A DNA stretch of 64,000 bases from Pseudomonas vanderleydeniana (GCF_014268755.2 NZ_CP077093.1:5174501-5238500), one strand, 5' to 3'. Positions 17,890 through 26,722 are shown, counted from the first letter of the stretch. Notes: generated by a model not told the origin, from the sequence alone. Numbers and translations are program-made.

Positions 17890-18770
17890 CAGTCATGCCT
17901 CCCCAAGGGATTTAAAACGGTGAACAATAGTTCACAGGTTTCGCCATAGTCCTCGACATACCGTCCCAGTTGCCGGCGCGCCGTGGCCATCTCTTCAGCA
18001 AAACGCTCCGGGGTATCGAGCCGACAAAGATGGTCCAGCCTGCCCAGACTGTCCGCCAGACGATCGCGCTGCAACTGACCCGCACTGTTATGTTTCTGGA
18101 TATCCCAGTATGTGACAGGTGCGTTCAGCAGGATCCGGGCAGACAGGCTTAGCAGAGTTCTCATTGGCGGTGGTGCCAACGCCTGTATCGTTTCCAGATC
18201 ACACTGGCTCCTCGACAACGCCATGGTGAACGCCAGGATCGCGGCGTGGGGTAGCGTCTGGCAAACAGCCATTACCTTGTCATGCTCCTCTGGCGACAAA
18301 CGCCTGACCAGCATTGCCTGCTCATGCAACAGCGCCTCGAGCCAATCTCCTTCCTTGCTGGATGCGCGCTCGCATAACACCACCGGACGCCCGCGACAAT
18401 CCAGCGTCGGGGAGAACATGGGATTGATGCCGACGCAAGGTACCTCCGGAAACAATGCCTGGGCGTTGCGTTGAAAAGGCCCCTGTACCGAACAGGTATT
18501 GATGATGACCTTTATCGAGGATGAAGAAGCGGCGTAGCGCTCGAGCACCTGTATCGCAATATCCTCTGGTAAGGCGAAAACGACTGCGCTGGCGGCCTCG
18601 AGCAAGTACGGCGCCTTGTCGGGCAAACTCAGCGCATCCATTACCCGGTGGTCGGCAAGGGGCGATGGTACAAGGTCCACGATCACCGCTGCATGTCCGC
18701 GTGTTTGCAGAATACCGGCAATGAAGCCGCCCACAATGCCTGAGCCCCCCAAAATCAGAAAATTATTCAA
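17889..18770 (-). CDS. papC: PapC-like 4-amino-4-deoxyprephenate dehydrogenase
   Basis: A TyrA-type dehydrogenase of about 293 residues. An N-terminal NAD-binding fold reads NFLILGGSGIVGGFI, and the catalytic region has NPMFSPTLDCRGRPVVLC, comparable to the HPMFGP segment of prephenate dehydrogenases. The true start is a TTG at 18770: GGGGGAG lies seven bases before it, and it overlaps the end of papA by 8 bp. The longer frame from 18872 reads out of papA sequence and has no reason to be translated. With PapA and PapB next to it, the likely reaction is oxidative decarboxylation of 4-amino-4-deoxyprephenate to 4-aminophenylpyruvate. Confidence 0.82.
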   Translation of the reverse strand: MNNFLILGGSGIVGGFIAGILQTRGHAAVIVDLVPSPLADHRVMDALSLPDKAPYLLEAASAVVFALPEDIAIQVLERYAASSSSIKVIINTCSVQGPFQRNAQALFPEVPCVGINPMFSPTLDCRGRPVVLCERASSKEGDWLEALLHEQAMLVRRLSPEEHDKVMAVCQTLPHAAILAFTMALSRSQCDLETIQALAPPPMRTLLSLSARILLNAPVTYWDIQKHNSAGQLQRDRLADSLGRLDHLCRLDTPERFAEEMATARRQLGRYVEDYGETCELLFTVLNPLGRHD

Positions 18771-20808
18771 CGGCCATCTCCCCCGCCTTGATGCTATGAA
18801 ACGGCACGCTGGCCTTAACCAGCGTTTCGTGCATTTCTTCCGACGGATCCGAATCAGCCACGATTGCACCACCTATGCCGAAACAGGCCCTGCCGTCCTT
18901 GATCACCGTCGTCCTGATGACAATGCTGAGGTCGGTGTAACCATCGAATCCGATCCAGCCCATGGCTCCGGAGTACACACCACGCGCTGAAGACTCCAGC
19001 TTGTCGATGATTTCCATGGTGCGCACCTTGGGCGCTCCGGTCATAGATCCGCCAGGGAAACAGGCCTTGATCGCAGCGAAAGCGTTGACCCCTGAACGCA
19101 ACTGTCCTTCGATGGTCGAGACCAATTGGTGTACCGAAGAGTAACTTTCGATATCGAACGCTTTCGGCACCTTCACCGAACCCGGTACGCAGATGCTATT
19201 CAGGTCATGGCGTACGAGGTCGACAATCATGAGGTTCTCAGCACGATCCTTGGCCGAGTTGGCCAGTTCACGCTTGAGTTGGTCGTCCAGCTCATGACTC
19301 TTCCCGCGCGGGCGCGTGCCCTTGATAGGCCTGGAGGCAATGCGCCCCCTACCATCAATTGACAGAAACGTTTCGGGCGAGGCACTAAGGATGGAGAACT
19401 CTTCGGTGTAAATATAGGCGCCATAGGGTACTGGGCTGATGCTACGCATACGGAGATAGCTGCTGAGCGGATCCTCCCTGCATTCGAGGCTCGCACGGTT
19501 GGTCAGGCAGATTTCATATGATTCGCCATTAACAATCTGCTGCAGACAAGCATTGATCTTCTTCATGTAGGTCTGTGAGCAGTCGGCCAATTGCAGCGCC
19601 GACTCGGCCACAGGACCTGGCGCGAATGGCTGATAGCGCAACGGCTCAACATCATCCACCGGTTTCAATACAAGACGCTCGCCCCAAAGGTGGCAAAGGT
19701 AAGTGCATTCGGTCCGATGATCGAAGACCAGCATGTTCTGAGGCATGTAGAACAGCGCATCAGGCAATTCGGATATGTGCACGTTCCGTATGCCGGTACC
19801 GGTCAGTGCCTTGAGCTCATAACCCAAGTAGCCAACCAGCCCGGCCCCGAAGGGAAACGGTGCCTCATGCTGACGCCCGCCGCCAAGCTGATCGACAATG
19901 CTGGCCATCAACTCGAAGAAATCCCCTTCGATACAGGACTGCCCCGCGGGGCCCTCGATCGACAGCAACCGGCGATTGACGTCATACCGAAATACCAGCG
20001 CGGACTCACGATCACAGGCCCCCATCACCGAATACCTGGCTTGCGGTCGGTCCGACAATTCACTATCGAGCCAGAACGCTGCCGACTTTCCTGCGAAATG
20101 GGTCTTGAACATCTGCGAGGGCCCGGCGCTCTCTTTAACGAGTTCGAAATCGAGCGACAGGTCAATCAAGCCACCTGCCGTTTGCAATGCCTGTATCACA
20201 GGGTCTGCCTTGTGCTGCCCGCCCTGACGCAAACGTGTTTCGTCGACAAGACGAACGAAGTTGCGGATGACCAGCAGGCCATAATCCGAGTCGATGGACT
20301 CCGGGTGGAATTGCACGCCCCAGATCGCCCGTTCACGATGAGCCAGCCCCATGATCAGGCCGCAGTCGGAACGCGCCGTGACCTCCAGGCAGGGAGGTAC
20401 TTGTGTACACACGAGGGAGTGATAACGGACGACCTCGAATGCCTGGGGTATCCCGGAGAAAAGGCCAGTACCCGAATGACTGATACGGGTTCGGTAGCCA
20501 TGTACGGGCTCCGGTGCGTGCTCGACCGTTCCTCCAAAAAAGCAGTTGATTCCCTGGTGCCCCAGGCAAACACCCAATACCGGAATCCGCGCATACTCCA
20601 GTACCTCTCGGCACACGCCAAAATCGGCACTGCGTGCAGGATGCCCGGGGCCAGGAGACAGAATGACGGCATCATAACCATCGAGATCGAGCTGCTCGAA
20701 AGCAGTGGAATTGGGCACTATGCATGGCTGCTCGCCACATGCCTCGAATACGTACTGGGCAATGTTGTTGGTGAACGAGTCAAAGTTATCGACAATCAGG
20801 GTACGCAT
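18763..20808 (-). CDS. papA: PapA-like 4-amino-4-deoxychorismate synthase (fused PabA-PabB)
   Basis: A 681-residue fusion. Residues 1-190 are a glutamine amidotransferase with the Cys81 nucleophile in GVCLGHQ and His168/Glu170 in VQFHPES. Residues 215-681 are a chorismate-binding synthase with PIKGTRPRG (494-502) and GGSMTGAPK (586-594). The Lys of PIKGT marks aminodeoxychorismate synthase; anthranilate synthases have Ala there. GGGGGAG lies six bases before the ATG. Unlike primary-metabolism PabA/PabB it is fused and sits with a mutase and a dehydrogenase but no PabC lyase. This points to 4-aminophenylpyruvate rather than folate. Confidence 0.92.
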   Translation of the reverse strand: MRTLIVDNFDSFTNNIAQYVFEACGEQPCIVPNSTAFEQLDLDGYDAVILSPGPGHPARSADFGVCREVLEYARIPVLGVCLGHQGINCFFGGTVEHAPEPVHGYRTRISHSGTGLFSGIPQAFEVVRYHSLVCTQVPPCLEVTARSDCGLIMGLAHRERAIWGVQFHPESIDSDYGLLVIRNFVRLVDETRLRQGGQHKADPVIQALQTAGGLIDLSLDFELVKESAGPSQMFKTHFAGKSAAFWLDSELSDRPQARYSVMGACDRESALVFRYDVNRRLLSIEGPAGQSCIEGDFFELMASIVDQLGGGRQHEAPFPFGAGLVGYLGYELKALTGTGIRNVHISELPDALFYMPQNMLVFDHRTECTYLCHLWGERLVLKPVDDVEPLRYQPFAPGPVAESALQLADCSQTYMKKINACLQQIVNGESYEICLTNRASLECREDPLSSYLRMRSISPVPYGAYIYTEEFSILSASPETFLSIDGRGRIASRPIKGTRPRGKSHELDDQLKRELANSAKDRAENLMIVDLVRHDLNSICVPGSVKVPKAFDIESYSSVHQLVSTIEGQLRSGVNAFAAIKACFPGGSMTGAPKVRTMEIIDKLESSARGVYSGAMGWIGFDGYTDLSIVIRTTVIKDGRACFGIGGAIVADSDPSEEMHETLVKASVPFHSIKAGEMAVE

Positions 20809-20811
20809 GCC

Positions 20812-21141
20812 TCACTCCCCCCCTCGTGACTGGCCGAGTGCTTCCATGATGCGCAGTTCCTCATCACAGGTTTCCTTGATGATCAACTCGAAAACCCGTC
20901 CCAGGTATTCCGGGCGCAACTGACACGATTGAGATAGCGCCATCACCTGGTCCAGGGTGGAGGTGACTCGATGCGGTTGCATCATCGGAATTCCACTTGT
21001 GAATTTGACCTGGGCAATCGTCCGGCATACCTCCATGCGCTCAGCCAGCAGGTCCACGAGTGAGTGGTTGATCCGATCCAATTGCTGACGATACGGCTGA
21101 AGATCCCGCTGCCCAGCCGCAGCATTCCTCTCTGCATTCAT
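20812..21141 (-). CDS. papB: PapB-like chorismate mutase (AroQ fold)
   Basis: An all-helical AroQ mutase of about 109 residues. The first helix reads QQLDRINHSLVDLLAERMEVCRTIAQVK, with the active-site Arg and Lys spaced as in E. coli chorismate mutase. The ATG at 21141 has AAGGA eight bases upstream; an ATG at 21147 would sit too close. It lies between the oxoamine synthase gene and papA, three bases before papA. Its likely substrate is 4-amino-4-deoxychorismate. Confidence 0.85.
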   Translation of the reverse strand: MNAERNAAAGQRDLQPYRQQLDRINHSLVDLLAERMEVCRTIAQVKFTSGIPMMQPHRVTSTLDQVMALSQSCQLRPEYLGRVFELIIKETCDEELRIMEALGQSRGGE

Positions 21142-21168
21142 TGTCATAGTCCTTGCTGTTTAGCATCG

Positions 21169-22431
21169 TCAGGCCGTTGTCCGGCCCAATTGCTGATTGA
21201 GCTGACAGGCCAGTGCGTCGATCTGTCCCGATGTATGAGCAGCCGACACTGCACAGCGCAGCATGGCCTTGCCGCTCTCCACGATCGGATAGAACACTGG
21301 AAACACAATCAACCCTGAAGCCCGCAAGGCAGCGGCAGCCATGACGCCCTGCTGCTCGGACTCGAATAGCGCTCCCCGGATAGGGGCCCGCAGAGAAGCA
21401 TTCATCATGCGTTGGGAGACCTGATTATCGAGGCTCCGGACATTCGACCACAGTGCGTCTTGAAGGGACGATATCTCGGAAGACAGGTGAATCTGCGCTG
21501 CGGCAACGTTGGCAGCCTGCAGCGGTACGGAAATGGTATGACCGAACACCAGCGGGTTGGCCAGCGCTCGCAGTTGCTTTGCGTTGTAACCGTGCTTGAG
21601 CACGATAAAACCACCCGCGCCGCCAAAAGCCTTGCTCAGCGACCCTGCAATAAGCGTATTGGATGGCAAGCGGTAGCCCAGATTCTCGAAGGCATAACCA
21701 GCACCATGCCTGCCGGTGATCGAAATACCATGTGCATCATCAATATAGAGGTAGCCGGCATGGGACTGCAGCAAGTCGCTCAGATCACCAACCGGGAGCA
21801 AACCCGACATTGAGCCGACACCATCGACCAAAAGGATCGGGGTCATCTGTTCCCTGTTGCATTGCACAAGCGTCTGCCTGAGCGCATCGATATCCTGCGT
21901 ATCGACTCGCTTGACTGCGCCGAACTGCGACATGACACCCCGCAAGACCTGCATAGACGCATGAGCCGTTCGGTCGATCAGCCACATGACCGAGCGCTTG
22001 GTCGGATAACCTTCCATCGTGCCGCTTCCCAGCAACGGCAATAAACCAAGATGGGCATTGCTGGTGGAGGTGAATACCGTCACGTCCGCCCCGAGGTAGA
22101 TCTCGGACAGCAACTGTTCCAACTGTCGTAGATAAACCGGGCTCATGGCACTGCGACTCGCTGAAAGATGTATGCCGATTCGTTCCAGGGCCGACTGCGC
22201 CGCCATGACCAGCTTGGGATGTCTTTCAAGCCCCAGGTAGGAGCATGAAATAAACTCCGTGCAGATCGAACCATCGGATAGTTCGACTTCCTTACCTTCT
22301 CGCGAAACCACCTCGAAACTTGTCAGGCCATCATCCGATGCGCTACCGAGGGCCCCGCTGGTACGCTGCTGGCGGATAGTCATCCAGTTGTCATTGGTAG
22401 CTGCTTCAAGGCGTGCATCCATGTTTTTCAT
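21169..22431 (-). CDS. Alpha-oxoamine synthase (PLP-dependent)
   Basis: A 420-residue fold-type I PLP enzyme of the BioF/KBL/CqsA family. These enzymes join an amino acid to an acyl thioester with loss of CO2. Visible features are His157 (DRTAHAS), Asp231 with His234 (DDAHG) and the Schiff-base Lys267 in GSLSKAFGG. The ATG overlaps the preceding stop by 4 bp. In this operon the amino acid is probably 4-aminophenylalanine, giving an alpha-aminoketone; two such molecules would condense to a dihydropyrazine. The acyl donor is not shown by the sequence. I recall a related enzyme in the SBW25 pap cluster acting on acetyl-CoA. Confidence 0.85.
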   Translation of the reverse strand: MKNMDARLEAATNDNWMTIRQQRTSGALGSASDDGLTSFEVVSREGKEVELSDGSICTEFISCSYLGLERHPKLVMAAQSALERIGIHLSASRSAMSPVYLRQLEQLLSEIYLGADVTVFTSTSNAHLGLLPLLGSGTMEGYPTKRSVMWLIDRTAHASMQVLRGVMSQFGAVKRVDTQDIDALRQTLVQCNREQMTPILLVDGVGSMSGLLPVGDLSDLLQSHAGYLYIDDAHGISITGRHGAGYAFENLGYRLPSNTLIAGSLSKAFGGAGGFIVLKHGYNAKQLRALANPLVFGHTISVPLQAANVAAAQIHLSSEISSLQDALWSNVRSLDNQVSQRMMNASLRAPIRGALFESEQQGVMAAAALRASGLIVFPVFYPIVESGKAMLRCAVSAAHTSGQIDALACQLNQQLGRTTA

Positions 22432-23276
22432 AATTTGCTCCCTACAGTGACGACGGCAGGTCCCGTCGAATCGCCGAAGCGTCCATCAACAAAAGTCCGA
22501 ATCGAACCGAAGCCATGCCGTCCGAGCATCGACCTGACCTTATCCCCCTGGGCCTCGCCATGCTCGATCAAGACGGTGCCATCCGGTTTGAGAATGAAAC
22601 TGGCCAGCCGCGCAGAGGCTTCGATCAGTCCGATTCCCTGATCATTCGCGTAAATGGCTTCAGACGGATGGTGCACACCCCATTCAGGCAGAAGCTCGGT
22701 CCCCGCAGGAACATACGGAGGATTGGACACGACTACGTCGACACTGCAACGAGCCTGTTCGAAACGGTCGAGCCGGGTGATATCAGACTCGTACAGGATC
22801 ACGTCATGACGCCCTGGACAGAGTCGATGGATGTTGCGCCTGAGATAGGCTTGTGCGAGCGCATCGTTCTCGACGCAAACCACACTGGCTCCCGTTCTTG
22901 TCCCTAGCGCTAGGCCGATGGCACCTACTCCCGAACACAAGTCGTACACCGTCGAACGACTGTCCAGCGCCAGGTTCTGCTCGATCCAACGCACAATCGC
23001 CATGCTCTGCAAACGAGGGATGAACACACCGCTCCCTAAGACAAAACGCAGGTCGGCAAAATCCGCGTACCCCAAGATATGCCCCAGCGGCGTCCGGGCA
23101 CAGCGTTCGGCCACATCCAGGCGAAACATCGACAGCCTTTGGCGATCGGGCTCGGCTCCCGGAGGGAAATGCTTGCCTGCGATAGCCTTGAGGTCACCCG
23201 CCGGATCCCATACGCCTGCTCTCGTCAGGCTATCCAAGGCCGTGGCCTGCTCATGTTCTATCGGTGGATGAATCAT
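22428..23276 (-). CDS. PrmC/HemK-like SAM-dependent N-methyltransferase
   Basis: A 282-residue methyltransferase with motif I as VYDLCSGVGAIGLALG and the NPPYVP motif IV. That motif is typical of enzymes that methylate planar nitrogen (glutamine amide, adenine or aromatic amine). It also has the RLQSMAIVRW linker of the HemK family. It is coupled to both neighbours by 4-bp ATGA overlaps. It is unlikely to be the housekeeping release-factor methylase, whose gene normally follows prfA. I infer that it methylates the aromatic amino group of the pathway's product. Confidence 0.75.
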   Translation of the reverse strand: MIHPPIEHEQATALDSLTRAGVWDPAGDLKAIAGKHFPPGAEPDRQRLSMFRLDVAERCARTPLGHILGYADFADLRFVLGSGVFIPRLQSMAIVRWIEQNLALDSRSTVYDLCSGVGAIGLALGTRTGASVVCVENDALAQAYLRRNIHRLCPGRHDVILYESDITRLDRFEQARCSVDVVVSNPPYVPAGTELLPEWGVHHPSEAIYANDQGIGLIEASARLASFILKPDGTVLIEHGEAQGDKVRSMLGRHGFGSIRTFVDGRFGDSTGPAVVTVGSKL

Positions 23277-24703
23277 GACCAGGCCTCGTAGTAACGTGCC
23301 AGGCGTTCGTACATCGATCGGTAAAGGTAGGAAAAGGCAACCAGTTCGGGAGGTGGTGTGAAATATGGATGCAACGACTCGATCAGTGTCGTGTAGTTAT
23401 CGGTCATGCCCTTATCGAGCAATGGTGTCCAGTAAGGCTTGATGTCCCAACGGTACTCATAACCCGTGGCAAACATCTGCTTCACCGTCTCGGCGACCGT
23501 ACTGCTGCGAGCCAGGCCCTGAAGCGGCTGACGTACCGGCGCGAAACGAGATAGGTCAAGGCGGTTGGGTACACCCTGTATCTGGTCCGCCATCCATGAG
23601 GCCAGCAACGGCGACTGATGCAGACCATCCCGATAGGTACCGGTGGCCAGCCAGAGGCCTTCGTACTCGCACTGGCCAATCAATGGAAAGCCGTCAGCCG
23701 GAATGGGTCGGTTTCCAACCTGGATGCTGACGACTTCGGCGTCATGCAGATCCAGGTTGAGCTGGTCGACCGCACAGTCGAGCAGAAACTGCACATCGGA
23801 AATCAGTGCATGGGAACGAGGCTTTTCAGCCAGGATGTTGGTCGCACCGATATACAGCAAGTCCGCCGATCGCGGCACGCAGTGCAATCCACAGGCGAAA
23901 GCTCGATTGGGCGTACGGATAACGGTCGAGGGCGTCGTCTGGCCTGGCTTGAGCCTGGCCAGGATGGACACGCCGTAACCGGCAAACATGGGGGGAATTC
24001 GGTTTTTTATATCGTCCAGCGTGTCGAACAGTTCCAGCGATTGAACACCGGCCGCCACCACGACGTGCTTGCCGGTAATCTGCTGGCCATTTTCCAGCAC
24101 AACGCCTGTGGCAACTCGACCTTCGGTTATCAGGCGACGAGCGTTGCTCGTGACAAGGTCCCCTCCACATCCCACCAAAGCAGCGTCCAGCTTTTCAAGA
24201 AGCAGGTGCGAATCAAGCGCATTTTCATCCGGGATCAGCAACGACTGCATCGGTCGAACCAGATCGTTGGCCTTGATCCAATTCAATCGTTCGGGAACGA
24301 CCTCGTTATAGGGCACCTGGTAATCACACAGAGACTTTTTGATCGCGGCATAGTTGACACTGTCGATATCCGCCATACCGGCAGAGTTGAGGATCACATG
24401 GGTGCCACATGCCGTCAGCAACTCCTCGCGATTGCCGGAAGCCTGTGCCAGACGTTCGCTCCATTGTGCCCACATACCCTTGGCCTGGATATCCATCGTC
24501 AGCTTCAAGCGACCATGCTCACTGGCCAACAAACCGCTGGTAATCTCACCAAAGCAGCCATTCATTGCACCCGCCGCCCTGGAGGCCGCATTGACTCGAC
24601 TTGTTTCACCTACCCGGCAAACTTTAAGTCCGCGACTTGCAAGTTCGAATGCAATGGAGCCACCAATAGCACCGCTACCGACCACAACAACATCGTAGAC
24701 CAT
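23273..24703 (-). CDS. FAD-dependent amine/amino-acid oxidase (DAO family)
   Basis: A 476-residue D-amino-acid-oxidase/glycine-oxidase-type flavoprotein. The FAD fingerprint is VVVVGSGAIGGSIAFELASRG at the N terminus; a conserved GLWLATGTYRDG region near residue 380 corresponds to the second FAD contact. GGAG lies upstream of the ATG at 24703; a TTG extension to 24766 is not supported. It follows luxI by 63 bp and leads the biosynthetic genes. A possible role is oxidising the amine intermediate or aromatising the dihydropyrazine. This is inference. Confidence 0.78.
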   Translation of the reverse strand: MVYDVVVVGSGAIGGSIAFELASRGLKVCRVGETSRVNAASRAAGAMNGCFGEITSGLLASEHGRLKLTMDIQAKGMWAQWSERLAQASGNREELLTACGTHVILNSAGMADIDSVNYAAIKKSLCDYQVPYNEVVPERLNWIKANDLVRPMQSLLIPDENALDSHLLLEKLDAALVGCGGDLVTSNARRLITEGRVATGVVLENGQQITGKHVVVAAGVQSLELFDTLDDIKNRIPPMFAGYGVSILARLKPGQTTPSTVIRTPNRAFACGLHCVPRSADLLYIGATNILAEKPRSHALISDVQFLLDCAVDQLNLDLHDAEVVSIQVGNRPIPADGFPLIGQCEYEGLWLATGTYRDGLHQSPLLASWMADQIQGVPNRLDLSRFAPVRQPLQGLARSSTVAETVKQMFATGYEYRWDIKPYWTPLLDKGMTDNYTTLIESLHPYFTPPPELVAFSYLYRSMYERLARYYEAWS

Positions 24704-24766
24704 CTCTATCTCCACACGTAGAAGATCATTTTTAATTGTAAAAATATTTCCGCTTAAGAAAAACAA

Positions 24767-25381
24767 CTAAAGAGCAATAGCTAAATTCTTACCCAGAGAA
24801 CCCTGAAAGAAATTCTCCAGACTCAACCCACAAGTGAAATTAGAAAACTGGCCTGTAGAGAAACACAGTGCAACCAACCGGTCTTTCCCCCTCGTAAAGG
24901 AACCGCCCAGCCTGCATAGTTCGACACCATGACGCAGAAAATAACGCTCTAGGGATTGCGTGGTAACGGCCACCACATCGCGTACGCCCTGCGTATGGGC
25001 AAGCTGCATAGACGCCTTGAACAGGCTGATGCCGAGCGTCCCCGATACCGAAGAAACGGCGGCATAGCGCGACAACTCCCAAACCTTGGCATCACGCGGG
25101 ACAGGCTTCTCGCAGAGTCTTGGGAAAACATCGCCGAGCAGGTAAGGACGCGTTGTTGGCAGCAGCCGTGTACAGCCAACTAATTTCCCTTTACTGTCCA
25201 AGGCCATGATAAAAATCGTTCCCTCTGCATCGAATTTATCAATCTCGACGCCCGGCTTCGGATGTACGCTCGCCACATCCCATCGCAACTTGCCAATGAA
25301 TACTTCATGACGAAATCGACCTAGCCGTTCAAGCGCAGCCTGATCCATATCAGCGAAACGTCTGCACATAAATCGATACAT
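24767..25381 (-). CDS. LuxI-family acyl-homoserine-lactone synthase
   Basis: A 204-residue autoinducer synthase that makes N-acyl-homoserine lactones from SAM and an acyl carrier protein thioester. All family landmarks are present: Arg24, Phe28 and Trp34 (RFRHEVF, LRWDV), Asp48 and Asp51 (EIDKFD), Arg72 (TRLLPTTRPYLLGDVFP), and Glu102/Arg105 (WELSRYA). It is the first gene of the operon. A lux-box-like dyad lies 65-82 bp upstream, so it probably forms a positive loop with the LuxR gene. The acyl chain cannot be predicted. Confidence 0.93.
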   Translation of the reverse strand: MYRFMCRRFADMDQAALERLGRFRHEVFIGKLRWDVASVHPKPGVEIDKFDAEGTIFIMALDSKGKLVGCTRLLPTTRPYLLGDVFPRLCEKPVPRDAKVWELSRYAAVSSVSGTLGISLFKASMQLAHTQGVRDVVAVTTQSLERYFLRHGVELCRLGGSFTRGKDRLVALCFSTGQFSNFTCGLSLENFFQGSLGKNLAIAL

Positions 25382-25445
25382 CGGAAAAATTCTCCCTATG
25401 CAATTCTGACCATTTAAACCCTATGGACAAAACCGCAGAGCCGCA

Positions 25446-25463
25446 ACTACCAAAATTAGTAGT
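25446..25463 (-). promoter_or_regulatory. phz/lux-box-like operator upstream of luxI
   Basis: ACTACCAAAATTAGTAGT is an 18-bp imperfect dyad with perfect ACTAC/GTAGT ends. It closely resembles the phz box bound by PhzR in fluorescent pseudomonads (ACTACAAGATCTGGTAGT, quoted from memory). Its centre is about 73 bp from the luxI start, where a LuxR-type activator would contact RNA polymerase. Confidence 0.75.
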
Positions 25464-25670
25464 CCGACGCGCAAGGAAAAAATAAGAAACACTTTATTTT
25501 CAGAAAAGAGAGAGATGACGTTCAGGAAGGAAAATCAGCGAAAAAACCAGCACTCATGCATGATCGATTCATCGACCAGGCAAACCGTACAGGAAAGCTC
25601 AAGCAGCATGAAATTTCCAGCCATGCCGATAGCTCAGGGAATAGAATCCAGAAAAAACACAGTCCACCAA

Positions 25671-26393
25671 TCAAATAACACCGAGGGCCGCCGCATAAGC
25701 CGCTGTCAACACCCTATTGCTGGAACCAAACTTTCGCTGAATGCTCTTAACATGATAATTGACCGTATGTTCTGAAAGACTCAATATTTCAGAAATACTT
25801 CTTGAGCACTTACCATCAGCAATCCACCGTAATATTTCAGCTTCGCGGGTGCTCAATAGAATCTCTGCCTGGGCAACGCTGCCAGGGCACTGCAGATTAT
25901 CTTCAAGAAGTTCTGTGATACATCGAAGCTTGAGTTTGAGCAGCAGGACTTCATCAGCGCCAATAGGCTCATCACTTCTGGAAATACCGAGCATGTGCAA
26001 CGTCTGGTTTCTGCCTCTGGCCACAAAGGTTGCGCCAATGTTCAGGTTCCATTCACGCGCCTCACAGAACAACCTGGAGTCCAGCAATTCACCATGGTCT
26101 TGCCAGACCACAAGCCCTTGGCTCCGAGCCTTGATGACAGAAAGATCGGTAGCCCCATAGCCCTTTTCGTTGTAGCGCTTGAGCCATTCTTCAGGATAGG
26201 TACCGACGAGATGCGCTTCCCCCTGATTGAAGGGCACCGGGCGACGATAGCCATAGGCAAAACAGTCGAACCCCAGCCCATAGATTTCATTTTCAATCTG
26301 CCGAAACAGCTCATCAGCCGAACCACAACTAGCAAAGCGCAAATTGACATCGACCCACCATGTCATGAAATCAGAATTCTGCCTCATTGGCAT
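25671..26393 (-). CDS. LuxR-family quorum-sensing regulator
   Basis: A 240-residue regulator with an N-terminal autoinducer-binding domain and a C-terminal LuxR helix-turn-helix (LSTREAEILRWIADG, SEHTVNYHVKSIQRKFG). Signal-pocket residues can be matched to TraR: Trp and Tyr in EEWLKRY, Asp in GATDLS, Trp in VVWQD and Gly in NIGATF. The Pro that normally follows the Asp is Leu here. ATG 26393 is taken as start; ATG 26387 is also possible. It lies about 290 bp upstream of luxI on the same strand and should act at the dyad 25446-25463. Confidence 0.92.
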   Translation of the reverse strand: MPMRQNSDFMTWWVDVNLRFASCGSADELFRQIENEIYGLGFDCFAYGYRRPVPFNQGEAHLVGTYPEEWLKRYNEKGYGATDLSVIKARSQGLVVWQDHGELLDSRLFCEAREWNLNIGATFVARGRNQTLHMLGISRSDEPIGADEVLLLKLKLRCITELLEDNLQCPGSVAQAEILLSTREAEILRWIADGKCSRSISEILSLSEHTVNYHVKSIQRKFGSSNRVLTAAYAAALGVI

Positions 26394-26595
26394 CACCCCA
26401 CTATTCCTTTAGAATTTCAATCTACTCTAAAGCCAAATCTTGAAACAATGATTCTACCCGGAATAATTTTTGCAACATCTTAAGAAAACCACCCGGTTCC
26501 AAACCGCCCTAGCCTTCGCAGTTTCCCGATGTGATTCAACAGTACGAAAGGCATGAGCATGCGCCGGTAGTTCGTCCGGGGCGACACTGGACCGT

Positions 26596-26722
26596 GCAGG
26601 TCCAGCGTACTCGCCCGATGTTTCAGTGCTCAATCATCCACGGCAGTGCGAATCGGCTCATTGGCCTAATGCGACGAGAAGGTGTAATCCCGATCCGGAA
26701 AATACGGTCGATCATCATCTCG
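26596..26722 (-). pseudogene. Decayed fragment of the 14088-15023 gene (middle part)
   Basis: An ungapped alignment of about 127 bp can be drawn to 14363-14489 at roughly 75% identity, with identical runs such as GTAATCCCGATCCGG and AATCATCCAC. It corresponds to about residues 178-220 of the parent protein and is on the same strand. There is no usable reading frame. It sits between luxR and fisR, at the right edge of the AT-rich block. Confidence 0.75.

Noticed and set aside
22428..23276. Housekeeping release-factor methylase prmC
   Set aside because: It is locked by overlapping stops and starts inside the pap operon, far from prfA, so a dedicated biosynthetic role is more likely.
25515..25775. 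86-codon plus-strand open frame between luxI and luxR
   Set aside because: It overlaps the luxR 3' end by about 100 bp and has no recognisable domain or conserved motif.
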